Positions 1-13,690 of a stretch of DNA of 64,000 nucleotides are shown here, piece after piece. The translations under genes and the position numbers were made by a program. Position 1 is the first letter of the stretch, and every line of letters begins with the position of its first letter. Source of the stretch: Rhizophagus irregularis (Eukaryota > Glomeromycota > Glomeromycetes > Glomerales > Glomeraceae); assembly GCF_026210795.1 (NCBI RefSeq), contig NC_089441.1, forward strand, positions 3,782,001-3,846,000, given 5' to 3'. The notes under the pieces were generated by a model that was given only the letters and a program-made list of their open reading frames with translations, was not told the origin of the DNA and did no database searches.

Positions 1-176
1 ATTTTTATTAATTGTAATTATTATATTACCAAAATCCTTTCATCACTTTAGAATTCCAAATCATAAATTATCTATTCCGCCACTAGAAATATTTAATTTA
101 ATTATTATTATTAGAGAGGAAAAAATAAAGGTGAAATATTATTTATATTGAAAATTGATTAGAGCTTGGAGGATTT
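1..176. other. Window edge, downstream flank of ATG12
   Basis: AT-rich sequence after the ATG12 stop codon. It probably holds the 3' untranslated region of ATG12. I see no further gene, RNA or repeat in it. Confidence 0.5.
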
Positions 177-850
177 TTATCCCCATGCTGCACTTGTACA
201 ATAATTTATTATCAAATGTCCATCCGTATTGAAACACTAATTAAAAAAAAAAATAATAATATGAGAATAATTGAATAAAATTAGAACAATATTTGATATG
301 TTCATAAAATACCTTGACTAAATTGGCAACTATTTCATCTGGTGCAGGAGAAAATGCACTGTTTATGTATAAGAACTGTTATAAGAATTTAGAACTATAT
401 TAATAAAATGTTCCTGTATAACAAAAACTAACATTTTTTCCAAATAAGATCATTTACCAAAGGATCCGAAGCCTTATAATTAAGTTCTCTCCTTAAAAAT
501 TGAATAACGGCTTGGAATTTATTCGACGCATTTATCTTGTACAAGTTTTGTTTTAAAATAGGTGCATTTCCTATCGCCCGAAAACGAACTATGACTTTAA
601 AACAAATAGGTTACGTGTAAAGAAAAAAAGCCAAATAAAAAATTAAACAAAACATATAGTACATTAGATCAAAATCTTGGTTTCTACCTTTAACGGCATC
701 TTTCTTTTTATACTTTTCAAGAGCAAGAGAAGGGTTTTGCGATATTTGTGAAGGTGTAAGAGTTTCGGCTGGTGGTACGTTAAAGGGAGGGGGGGGAATT
801 GGAGGTTGTGGTGTACCTAAAGAAGTGAGATCTGCTGCTTGCGAAGACAT
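177..850 (-). CDS. ATG12: Ubiquitin-like autophagy protein ATG12
   Basis: Ubiquitin-like modifier that becomes covalently attached to ATG5 and helps lipidate ATG8 during autophagosome formation. I read four exons: 850-688, 594-458, 375-313 and 236-177, giving about 140 residues. The N-terminus is proline-rich and disordered. The beta-grasp fold follows, with VIVRFRAIGNAPILKQ, FQAVIQFLRREL and the hallmark FLYINSAFSPAPDE. The protein ends in YCTSAAWG with a terminal glycine, as the family needs for conjugation without C-terminal trimming. Its start lies 166 bases from the divergent TIM44 start. A longer reading of exon 1 runs into intron 1 and is not needed. The identification rests on motif recall, with all phases consistent. 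Confidence 0.93.
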
Positions 851-1016
851 AATGTGTATAAATCTAAACGATAAAAAAGTTTAAGAAAAAACTTCTAAAA
901 TTGGACTGACGCAATGTAGAGTGCAAACAAACTGTGATCTACAGATCATTACATCATCATCTATCATCCTTATTTTTAAAAAATTTTTTTTTTATCTCCT
1001 CCCAACGCATATTAAT

Positions 1017-2964
1017 ATGATTGCTTCACGAACATTGTTTACATTTTCTAATGTTTTGCGAACAAGATCACGTTACTTAATACAGCTGAAATATCGTTCT
1101 ACACATGCGCGAAGTTATACAAGTCCTGTTACAAAATTTTTTGAGACTATAAATGAAGAAATAAAAAAGAATAAGGAATTACAACAAAATGTGAAATTGT
1201 TACAGGATCAGGCAGGACAATTAAGTGAATCTGACGCTCTAAGAAAAGCCAAGGAAGCTTATATAAAAGCAAAGGTATGGAAAGTTAATTTAATTATTAA
1301 CATAGATAGATCAATCGCATTCTTACTTTGAAGCGGAATTGATTTTTAGGAAGGCGCGGAAAATACCACAACACTGGGATCGGAGAAACTTAAAAAATCT
1401 ATGGATGAAATTAAAAAATCTGCTGAGAAAGTTGGATCAGCAGTATCAGACACATTCGAAAAAGTTAATGAAACTCCTTTTGTTAAAGAAAGTAAAGAAA
1501 AGGTTAGAAATATCAACACTATTAGTAATCTTTTATTAAATCGTTATATACTAAGTATTTAATGAATTTATAATTCTTTTATTAGATATCTCAGTTTTCA
1601 GATAAAGTATCTACGACAACTGAACCAATAAGACAAACAAGGGTTTACACAAACATTCGCGATTCTTTGAAAGAAACTGTTGGGGATGATTCAATGAGTT
1701 ATGGTGGGTTTGTTGATAAAGAAACAAGGAAGAAGATGAAGGAGCAGGCCTTGTCAAAATCGAAATCGAAAGTAGTTGAAATGAATCCAGAGTAAGTGTC
1801 ACTTATAAATTTTTTATATTGCTCCCTATTTTAGTTTTACAAATAATTTGATTAGTTACAATTTCTTGTGCTCACAGCTTTATAATTCAAATCCTATTCA
1901 AATAGAGCTGGATCATCTATGGTGTTGCATAAAGACTCGGCATGGAAAGAAAGTTGGAATAAGATTAAAGAAACCAATCCAATTATTCAAGGTAACATAA
2001 TTTATATATTCTCTAAGTAGATTATGCAAATCTTTAAGATTATTAATATGTATTTTGATAATATTAAGGAATTTTTAATATGAAAAAAAGTTATGAAGAT
2101 AGTGACAATATTTTCATTTCATATACTAGGGCTTTCACGAGTACACTAGGTATGTTCATTATTCAACCATAAAAGCAAATTTGAATTTGATATATTGATT
2201 TACTTGAAAATTAAAGGGTCACTTTTTGAGGAAAATGAAACGGCTCAAGTTATGACACAAATGAAGATGATTGATCCACGTTTTAATTTAGAAGATTTCA
2301 TGAGGGAAGCAAGAGAGTATATAATACCCGAAATAATGGAGGCATATTTGAAGGGAGATACAACCACATTAAGAGAATGGTGCTCAGAAGCGGTGCGTAT
2401 TTTTATTGTTTTTTAATTATATTTAAATAGATTAATAAAATATATTTGCTTAATAGACATATAATGTATTAACACATGGTATCAAAGCACAAATAAAACA
2501 AGGTCTTATAAGTGATTCAAGAATTCTTGATATAAGAGATGTGGAGGTAACTATTATTATTAAATGTCTAATTGACTTTATTATAGGTTTATGCAGTTCA
2601 TAATGTTATTTCTTTTTTTTTTGACACAGTTTGTAACAGCTAAACTTCTTGAAAATTTAGAAATTCCAGTATTGGTAATATCCTTTAATACTCAAGAAGT
2701 AATTGTATTTCGTGATCGATTAACAAATGAAATAAAATATGGAAGTGAAGATCAAATTGATCAAAATACATATGGTTGTGTATTTACAAAACAGGAAGAT
2801 AGATTAATGGATCCAGTAACTAATGGGTGGAAAATGATAGGTAATATACAATAAAATATTCCAAAACTTATTTTTTTTCTATTATGAAAATTTCTAACTA
2901 ATTGACTTTTTTTTTAAAAAAAAAAGATATAGCAAAAAATAGATCACAGAGATTATTATGGTAG
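1017..2964 (+). CDS. TIM44: Mitochondrial import motor subunit TIM44
   Basis: Peripheral inner-membrane protein that tethers mtHsp70 to the TIM23 channel for matrix protein import. Nine exons fit: 1017-1274, 1350-1502, 1586-1791, 1906-1991, 2069-2149, 2217-2392, 2457-2546, 2630-2840 and 2927-2964. They give 432 residues, the usual length of the family. The N-terminus (residues 1-40) is rich in R, S and T with few acidic residues, as expected for a matrix presequence. A charged helical segment (INEEIKKNKELQQNVKLLQD) follows. The C-terminal Tim44 domain contains FEENETAQVMTQMK, REYIIPEIMEAYLKGD and TNGWKMID. The ATG at 1017 is chosen over the in-frame one at 921 because it starts the presequence. 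NIP7 follows 280 bases downstream. Confidence 0.94.
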
Positions 2965-3244
2965 AAAAAATTTTTTCAAAAGGTTATTTTATTGAGTTTT
3001 TTTAATGACCAAAATAAAGACTACTAAAAAATAACATTTCTCTGAGATTAAAAATCAGAGAATTAATTTAATTACTTGAAAATATTTTGCTTTTATACAA
3101 ATAATGCATTAAAGATTGATTCAAAATTGCGGAGTTACTAACCCTTTTTTAGTCAATCGGTCACGTGAAATTACAAACTTCAAGTTAAATTATCTTTGTT
3201 TCACAAAATCCGAAAAAAAATTTTTTTTGCCCATTTGATAAAAA
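2965..3244 (+). promoter_or_regulatory. NIP7 upstream region with CACGTG and an A8T8 tract
   Basis: Spacer between TIM44 and NIP7. It has a CACGTG palindrome at 3162-3167 and an A8T8 block at 3213-3228, only 17 bases before the NIP7 start. A-tract/T-tract motifs of the AAAAATTTT kind mark ribosome-biogenesis promoters in some fungi. In such AT-rich DNA this may be chance. Confidence 0.3.
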
Positions 3245-4281
3245 ATGAGACCGTTAACAGAAGACGAAACCAAAGTATTCTTTGAGAAATTATCGAAATA
3301 GTTAGTATTTTCCAGACATACTGTTTATATCAGTTTGCTTTCTAAATACTTGATAATTCGAGTTTATTTAAAGGAATTTTGAATATTAAATATAAATATC
3401 ATAATATATTTTCTCTTTTATTTTATAAGTATTGGAAGGAATATTGTACATTTAATTGATCGATCAGATGAAACTTATTATTTTAGATTACATCGTGATA
3501 AGGTTTATTATATGAGGTAAGTAATAAGAAAAGAGGATAATGTGTTATTGTGTTAAATAAAAAAATTGAAACGTGCAGTAGAAAAGGAAGCTAGAATGGA
3601 TGCGTTTCGATAACATCGAGTAATTTAATATATATATATATATATTAAAGATTAGTTGTTGTATGTTTAGATTCATCAAATATCTAGGTTTAAATCATGA
3701 AAATTTTAATGATCTAAATTTTTATTTTTTAGTGAAGCATTAATGCGACAAGCAATAAGTATAGGGCGTGATCAATTAATTTCTTTAGGAGTATGTTTTG
3801 GTAAATTTACGAAATCAAAGAAATTTAAATTACATATTACAGCATTAGATTATCTTGCTCAATATGCAAAGGTAATGTGAAAACTTTGCGGTTTATGATT
3901 GGATTTCAATTCTAATTGTAATATTGATTTTTTTTTTTGGTTTAGTATAAAATATGGATAAAACCAAATGGAGAAAATACATTTCTTTACGGAAATCACA
4001 TACTTAAAGCACATTTAGGTCGTATAACAGATGATACTCCTGAACATCAAGGTGTTGTAGTTTACTCAATGTCTGATATTCCTTTGGTAGGTTATATTTT
4101 ATTTATTATGTATTTTTTTTTTTCCATTAAATATTGAATAATATGTTCTTTCAATTATTAGGGATTTGGTGTTACAGCTAGATCAACTGTTGAAACTCGT
4201 AAATTACAGCCAACAGATATTGTTGCTTTTCATCAAGCTGATATAGGAGAATATTTACGTGAACAAGACACTTTATTTTAA
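3245..4281 (+). CDS. NIP7: 60S ribosome biogenesis factor NIP7
   Basis: Nucleolar factor for 60S subunit assembly and 27S pre-rRNA processing. Five exons (3245-3300, 3430-3516, 3733-3871, 3946-4086, 4162-4281) give 180 residues, the same length as the family. The start [19 protein letters not shown] is diagnostic. The C-terminal PUA domain follows, with [36 protein letters not shown] and the terminal [19 protein letters not shown]. Nothing is truncated. Intron 2 carries a short TA microsatellite around 3630-3646. Confidence 0.96.
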
Positions 4282-5720
4282 ACCTATAAGAGCAGAAATA
4301 AAAAAAAAGAGCTCGATCTAGTATATAAAATATAATTGTAAACATAAATGTTTTGGCAGGTTTATTCAATTAATAGTTTTGGCCTACCAATTATTTTTTT
4401 AAATAATTTATAATGTTTTAGTAAATGCTAAATAATAAAGGTAAAGTTGTTTTTAAATTCATGCAGTACCGGAAAGTAGAAGTTAAAATTACCAAAAAAA
4501 AAGAATAAAACTGATAATTAGAATTATTTCAAATCTTGCCATTTATTATTAAAATATTATATATTAAATTTTAGTAATTACAGTAGCTATTTTTTTGTCA
4601 CTAATTTTTTTTAAACATTAGTAATTATTATGATAAATAAAAGGAATAACTAATAGTATCTAATGAATTATTTAGTATTTTATGTAAATCATAATATAAA
4701 AAAGAATTAAAATAAAATAAATTTAATAAATTTACAGTTTGAATTGTTATTTAACAAAATAATTTTTTAAATTAATAATAAAATTCTTTACAATATTGAA
4801 ATTTCAAATAATGTTAAATTTAATATCATATAAACTGTTTAGGTAATTGTAATGATATTTATAAAATTCAACAAGTAATTATTATTATTTCTGTATATTT
4901 TTTTTTTACTTACTATATGATAGTAGAGTTGTAATTTTAATATTTAAAATAATTTATAATTGCTAAAAATATCTGATTTAGATTTAATCTGATTTTAATA
5001 TTAAATCAGGAATTACTACACTAAAAAAAAATATAAGATAAAATTACTAATAAAATTTTATATTTTACAGTATTGCCATTTTGTAATGTTGATTCAAATA
5101 TTAATAATATGGTTTTTTTTAATGAATTTTACCAAAGATTGATGGTTACATAAATTTATATACCATTGCCATTTAGCCAAATAAATTAAAGAGTAACGAT
5201 TAATTTGGATCACAAATTGTGATTCACAATGAGAAACTTTTTATAATTGTATTTTAATCAACAATAATTGATGTTTAATGTATGGATAAATCATGATCTT
5301 ATATTATTACTACTCAAATTATTCGTAATTCTAAAAACATCAAGTGTTCAAAAACCTGCGACAACCAAGGTTTTTGATGTTACAAAAATTCCAAAATCTA
5401 TCGATATTAAATTACAAACAATCAAAACATCGAATAAGAAAATTCATCATGCATCACATTGCCTGAAACAATGTACTGATCAGCAAATATAATCTAGGGT
5501 CACATCACGTGCAGTAGTGTTTTACTATTGTACTTTTGTGATCATTATATGAAAATCAAATTTTGACAGCTGTCAAATTAAAAATTTTTAAACAAATAAA
5601 AGATTTTCTTTATATCTTGAATATAAAATTGTTTTAAAAAAAATAATTAAATTTACACGGTTTGATAATATTTATTTATTTAAATGAATTGTGAGAGATG
5701 GTAACTTTGACGTTATAATA
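4282..5720. other. AT-rich spacer without a recognisable gene
   Basis: About 1.4 kb between the NIP7 stop and the MATA-HMG stop. It is dominated by A/T runs and short imperfect palindromes, such as the one near 4989-5009. An open frame at 5268-5492 (74 codons) ends in a short cysteine/histidine stretch but matches no family I know. I see no RNA gene. Confidence 0.5.
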
Positions 5721-6500
5721 TTAAAGAGTCAAAGGTAGCCGATCAATCATTTTACGATCATAAGGATCAGTCATGTAAATGGGCCTACAATGTTCAAGTT
5801 GAGGTAGGGGAACCCGTAAACCTGACATTTCATATAAAGTAAAATTTTCAGAAGTATCGTTAAAAGGAACAAAAGATGAAGAAGATGAAACAATGCTGGT
5901 GTAGGGGTAAGGCCAGGGATTATTATTATAATTATCAGCAGGTGGAGTGAGAACAGGTAAAGAAGGGAAAGAAATATCAGATAAATTTGAATTATGAGAA
6001 TCATTATCAGAAATATCAGAAGAAATTGGAAAAGCAGTAGAGATAGAATTAAATCTCTCTGATCTTTTTTTTGGTTGATAAACATAATCAGGATAAGTTT
6101 CTTCATGAACCTTTTTAGCCAATTGAGCCAAAAAACTATAAATATTTCTAATTTCACTAGGAGCATTTTTCCAATTTTTTGAAGCTACTCTTGAAACAAA
6201 ATCCAATTTTGAACCAAATTTAGAACCTTTTTCAACCATTAATTTAGCTTGAGTGTCCCTTCTATATATTACAAAAGGATTTTGTGGTCTAGGAACTTTA
6301 CTTGTACGAGATTTTTTTGGTAAAGGAGCGATTAATTCTTTTATAGGTAAAAAGACTTGATTTGAGATTGTTTCAATAATATTTGGTTCTATTGAATTAA
6401 TCACTTGCTCTACTAATAATTGATCTGGTGCTCTAACTTTATTATTTTGATTGTAAGGAGGAAAAATTGTTTTTTGTTGAAGTCTTATACGAGATGCCAT
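5721..6500 (-). CDS. MATA-HMG box DNA-binding protein
   Basis: Intronless 259-residue protein with one HMG box at roughly residues 68-140. The box starts VPRPQNPFVIYRRDTQAKL and continues with a FVSRVASKNWKNAP helix and a basic end (PDYVYQPKKRSER). The PRPxNxFxxYR opening is typical of the MATA-HMG type found at fungal mating-type loci, which bends DNA through the minor groove. The flanking N- and C-terminal thirds are disordered and rich in Ser, Asn and Pro. Arbuscular mycorrhizal fungi are known for many MATA-HMG paralogues, so this need not be a mating-type gene. No second mating-type-like regulator lies beside it here. The ATG at 6500 is the first in frame. The target genes cannot be told. 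Confidence 0.88.
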   Translation of the reverse strand: MASRIRLQQKTIFPPYNQNNKVRAPDQLLVEQVINSIEPNIIETISNQVFLPIKELIAPLPKKSRTSKVPRPQNPFVIYRRDTQAKLMVEKGSKFGSKLDFVSRVASKNWKNAPSEIRNIYSFLAQLAKKVHEETYPDYVYQPKKRSERFNSISTAFPISSDISDNDSHNSNLSDISFPSLPVLTPPADNYNNNPWPYPYTSIVSSSSSFVPFNDTSENFTLYEMSGLRVPLPQLEHCRPIYMTDPYDRKMIDRLPLTL

Positions 6501-7073
6501 GTTTTAAAGAAGTGAAAGGGGAAAGATAAAATAAAAGAAATAATATATTTTCTTAAAAATGTAGTTTTTTTTTTTTATTTTCACGAAAGAAAAAAAAATC
6601 TCTCGATAGTAAGCAATTACTAAAAAAATCAGGTCTATATATACCCGATTTCAAATATCCCATAATAAGTATAGAGTTATTTTTTATGGGCTATTAAGTT
6701 AAAATAGCACGTTTAACTATACCGTATTTTGTATTATTTGAAAATCATCATCATCTGTAATTCATTGTTAAAAAGGACGGGTCAAAATGTACACAATATA
6801 ACAATTGAATAAAAAAAAACGCCATTTTATTGATAATGAAACCTCCTTTTAATAATTATGTAACCATACTTTTTTTTTTATCTATTAATTGATTAGAATA
6901 CAAATACACGTCAGTTAATTTGCCAAAGATAGCTCGCGTGTCACGAATATACAGAATATATGATAAATATTTTAATATTTGAAACATGTTAAAAAACTCG
7001 AAATAGGCAATAAATAGGCGAATTACTCTAAAACACTGATAACTGATTTTTGTTCATATTACGTCATAACTTA
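6501..7073. promoter_or_regulatory. Upstream region of the MATA-HMG gene
   Basis: About 570 bases between two minus-strand genes. A TATATATA run around 6635-6643 lies about 140 bases upstream of the HMG start codon and could be its TATA box. Nothing else is recognised. Confidence 0.3.
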
Positions 7074-7667
7074 TCATATCATTGATATTTTTTCAAGGAT
7101 TTCTTCTTTAATTTTATCGACTTCTTTACTAATATCGATAATAATAATTCTTTCCTCAGAATCTGGATTAGGTTCTTCTAAAGTATTTAATTGTGATTCT
7201 AACATATTTAATTTCATAAAATGATCTTTCCTTTCTATAATTCTTTGTTGTAATAATTCTTTACTTCCTTTCAAATATAAAAACCAAACTTTTATATCAT
7301 TATTATCAGGAACATTTCTTAAAAATTCACGATAATTATATTTTAATGCTGAACACGCTACAAATATATAAGGTTTAGATGAAGTTTTAGATATATTAAT
7401 GAATTCGTTCTTGACAGCATTTAACCAAGGTACTCGATCTTCTTCATCGAGTGGAATTCCTGATTTCATTTTTTGAATGTTTGAAGGCGGATGTAAGTCG
7501 TCTCCTTCAATAAAAGGAGCATCAAGTCCTTGTGAAATTAAGTTCCCAATATGGCTTTTCCCTGATGCCGATACTCCCTATTTGAATGTTTATGCAAAAT
7601 TATTTAGGATGTTTGAAAAGAATAGATAAGTATTATTTTTTACCATTAAAATCAATATTAAAACCAT
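7074..7667 (-). CDS. Gluconokinase
   Basis: Phosphorylates gluconate to 6-phosphogluconate with ATP, feeding the pentose phosphate pathway. A 24-nucleotide first exon (7667-7644, MVLILILM) joins exon 2 (7577-7074) to give 175 residues, the usual size. The join creates the P-loop GVSASGKSHIG. Family marks follow: FIEGDDLHPPSNIQKMKSG, PLDEEDRVPWL, FVACSALKYNYREFLR and VWFLYLKG, then the RIIERKDHFM lid. The short-exon join completes the Walker A strand, which supports the start. The next gene upstream, an arrestin-like protein, is divergent. Confidence 0.92.
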
Positions 7668-8254
7668 GTTTAAAAAATTATGGGAAAAAGTGAGTATGTG
7701 GCTTATCTAAATGTCATATAATTATTATATCATTGATATGACGTTAAAATTGCTTAATCAATATAACTTTCGCCATATTTGTAAGTCATAACCCTAATAA
7801 AAAAGCTTTTTTTTAAAAATTATCATGTGATTAAAATTTCTATCCCGTGTATCCCGTGATAGTGAGGTTACAATTTACATTATGCACATTATGTACGTTA
7901 TGTACGTTAAGTTACCCTTATTACCAGGATAAAAGTTAAGATTTACGAAGGCAAGATTTACGGTAAATCATATCTATAATCAATATTTTTCCATTTATAG
8001 AATGTCAACCGCTGAATTTTATTTTTATGTATTTTTATGTATTTTATGTATTTATTTTATGTAAGGATTAATGTAGTTTTATTTCGGAATATAATTTCCG
8101 ATGAGTTATTTTTAAAAAAAAAAAAAATTTTCCTTCTCCGTTCTCTCTTATCATAAATTAAAACTGTCTAAAATCATTAGACTTATTACTTTAAATAATA
8201 TTATTTCTAAAAAAGTAAATTTATACTTTAAAACTTTCTTTTTTACTGGCTTAA
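7668..8254. repeat. Divergent spacer with two tandem repeats
   Basis: Shared upstream region of gluconokinase and the arrestin-like gene. A 9-base unit (CATTATGTA) repeats about 3.5 times at 7878-7910 with small changes. A roughly 10-base unit (ATTTTTATGT) repeats about four times at 8021-8063. A long A-tract sits at 8114-8127. No gene is visible. Confidence 0.6.
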
Positions 8255-9814
8255 ATGCAGGCTCTTTCAACATATTTTTCCGATTTTTTTATTCAGCTTG
8301 TTGAACCTGCAAGAGAATATTTTCCTGGTGAAGAAGTTCATGGTATATATTTACTTTATAAATATTATATCTTTTTGCTCTTTAAAAGAAATAACCCATT
8401 TTTTTTTATTCGTTTGTGTCTTTTAACGTTTATAGGAGCCATTATTGTACAAAGTTCTAAAACAATTAAATCATCAGCCGTTCGTCTTAAACTTAGAGGA
8501 AAAGTAACATCAAAGGATCGTGATTTTTGTCTTTTTGAAAAAGAAGTATCAATAGGAGAACATAAACAAGTAGAAAAATATTTACATTTTCCATTTTCAT
8601 TCAATTTGCCAACCGATATTCCTTCATCCTGTATGGTAATTATAATCTTATAATCTCATTATTATTAAATTTATTTATGAATTTTTTATTTATTTCCTTT
8701 AAAAAAAAAAAGTTTTCTGGATATGGTATTACATATACATTAAAAGCTGCATTACAAACGGTATCATGGTTATCGGAAACATTTTTACGTAAATGTTCAA
8801 CAGAGATTAAAATTTTAGATGATATAAATATAAAAAATTATCCTCCACCAATTGTTAGACCTTTTCAAATTGAAGTTAAGGGGAAAAAGAAATTTCGTGG
8901 CTATGCTCATATAAATATTGAAATCTCAAAGGGTGCAATTATGAGAGGTAAAGAATCTTTTTTTTTTTTCCTAAGCAAATCATTTATTTTTATTTATTTA
9001 TAATTTTAACATTGAATATCCTTAATAAGGCCAATCTGTCCCAATTAGTATTCATATAAAACATATCGCTCCTATTAAAAATCTTGAAGGTGTACTTATA
9101 GCTTTATATAAAAGAACAAAAACTATATCAAAAAATGGGTTTGTATTTGTTTTGTTTTAATATTCTTTTAATCAAATATTTAAATTTATAATTAACAAAC
9201 TTTTTGTTTTGTTTTATATTATTAGTAAAGAAGAAACTACGCGTAAAGTAATATCATCGACAATCTTGCCTATATTAATTAATCCAGATACATCTGAAGC
9301 AACAATTAATACAAAAATAACAGTTCCAAATAAAGTGCCACCAACAGTTAATAATGCAAGATATTTTTTCATATCATATTCAATAGAAATTAACGTAGAT
9401 TTAACGATTAAGAAAACAATATTCGAAACTTCTAGTAAAGTGGGAAAACACAGTTATGCTCATTTAAGAAAGAAAATGGGAAAATATAATGGTTATTTTA
9501 ATATACCGCTTGTAATAGGTACAACTGACGTTAGTAATTATAATAACAATGATTACACTAATATTCATGATCATAATCATCATATGAGACGTCCAAGTGA
9601 ATGGACTATTGGTTCTTCAAATAATCATCCAATTGATCCTTCATTTTTATCAGCATTATCAGATTCATATAACAATTGTCATTATCATAATGAAGATGGA
9701 GATAATTATGCAATGTCTTGGGATGGAACAGGAACAATCTCTCCCATACCTTCTGCTCCTTCTGTAGATGATTTTGAAGTATATGATGATTTTAATATTC
9801 ATTATTCTTCATAG
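8255..9814 (+). CDS. Arrestin-domain trafficking adaptor
   Basis: Five exons (8255-8342, 8436-8635, 8713-8947, 9030-9138, 9226-9814) give 406 residues. The N-terminal arrestin half contains EYFPGEEVHGAIIVQSSKTI, VRLKLRGKV, YLHFPFSFNLPTDIPSS and YGITYTLKA. The C-terminal half contains VPISIHIKH, then NKVPPTVNNARYFFISYSIEI. Fungal proteins of this class (ART/Rim8/PalF) bind membrane proteins and recruit the Rsp5 ubiquitin ligase or pH-sensing machinery. The tail is rich in Asn, His, Ser and Asp. I see no clear PPxY motif, so Rsp5 recruitment is unproven. The exact subfamily is not assigned. Confidence 0.85.
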
Positions 9815-10271
9815 ATGTTACTTTACTTCACCTTTTATTTTATATATTATTATCTATTTTTTATTTTTTGTAAATTATATTTAGCCGAAAATTCAATGGT
9901 TAAGGAAAATACGATTTAATGTAAAATAAGTGTAAATATTATCATTAGTAATGAAAGAATTTCATACAATCATTTAAATTACATATAACACATATATTAT
10001 CAAGTGATAATTTTTAAAGTTGAAGAAACAGTAGTACATGTAAAACATGACGCGTTTTTTTACGCGTCGCATACCACGAATCAAATAACAAAGTATAGAA
10101 AAATTATGTAAAATTGTAAAATTTGATTTTATTTCAGTGAATGATAATAATTTGTGAACCTATACTTTGATTACTCATGATACGAACTAATAATATTAAT
10201 AATTACTATTCTAATAATTACAAATAATTTTATTATTTTATTTTTTCCCTAAAGTAAAAAAAAATATGAAG
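9815..10271. other. Convergent spacer with a hairpin
   Basis: Between the 3' ends of the arrestin-like gene and HSP60. A perfect 7-base inverted repeat (GACGCGT / ACGCGTC) with a six-T loop lies at 10049-10068. It could form a hairpin in either transcript's 3' region. No gene is seen. Confidence 0.5.
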
Positions 10272-12728
<2,457 letters not shown>

Positions 12729-13397
12729 ATGGTACGCGTTTATAAAAATTTCAGATATATCTTTTTTCGATTAAAAGCATAATTTTGTGAAAAAACGGTT
12801 GTGAAAAAAAATATATTTTTTTTTTCAAAAAATTTTTTTAGGCAACGGCCACTAGGAATGTAAAAGCTATAATTCCACTTCTTGACCGCGTACTTGTTCA
12901 ACGTATTAAACCAGTACAGGTACATCATTTATATCACTTTAATTATCGTGTAACACTATTCTAAAAAATTTTAAAATTTACGTTAGAAAACCTCCTCTGG
13001 TATCTTAATTCCTGAAAAATCACTTGAATCTTTAAATGAGGGAGAGGTTATTTCGGTCGGTAAAGGTGCATTAGATAAGGTGATTGTAATATAGATTTGT
13101 TTTTAAATTATCATCCATCTGTATTTCTGACGCGTGTTTTATATATCTCATAAATGAATTAGGAAGGAAAACACGTTCCAAATCAAGTAAAACCTGGAGA
13201 TCGTGTACTTCTTCCATCCTACGGAGGTAGTACTGTTAAAGTTGGAGAAGAAGTAAGTCATGTATTCTGATTTTTATTTTTATTATTTTTTTTTTTTGAT
13301 TAAAATATACGATTTAAATTATGTTTCAAATTCATTCAATTAGGAATATACACTTTTCCGTGATGCTGAAATTTTGGCTAAAATTGAGGAAAAATAA
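12729..13397 (+). CDS. HSP10: Mitochondrial co-chaperonin HSP10
   Basis: Lid of the HSP60 folding chamber. Five exons fit: 12729-12731, 12842-12919, 12987-13079, 13163-13252 and 13344-13397, giving 105 residues. Exon 1 is only the start codon. The protein reads MATATRNVKAIIPLLDRVLV, then KTSSGILIPEKS (the mobile loop that binds HSP60), GDRVLLPSYGGSTVKV and EYTLFRDAEILAKIEEK. Length and motifs match the family. There is no cleavable presequence, as usual for HSP10. The divergent neighbour is its partner HSP60. Confidence 0.96.
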
Positions 13398-13690
13398 CTT
13401 GTTGAATTTTAATAATTCAGTTCTTTTGAACAATGGTGTAATAAGAAAATATTAATAAATCAAACTTTAAACAATAATAATTGTTTGAGGTCTTGTGGTA
13501 ATATAGACCGAATTTTAGTATTTTTTTTAATTCTTTATATATAAAGATGATGTTCTAAAAATTGTTTGTATCCCAAATTGTTCAAAAAAGATAAAAAAAA
13601 TTAATTAAACCCAAAATAAATTATAAATAATAAATAATATCTATACATTTCATCCGTATTTTATCCTGAACCTTTAACCAATTGTCCAAA

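Noticed and set aside
5268-5492. 74-codon open frame in the NIP7/MATA-HMG spacer
   Set aside because: No family signal, no supporting neighbouring exons, AT-rich surroundings. It is noted in the spacer entry only.
5771-6166. 131-codon Leu/Ile-rich minus-strand frame
   Set aside because: Out-of-frame shadow of the MATA-HMG gene on the same strand.
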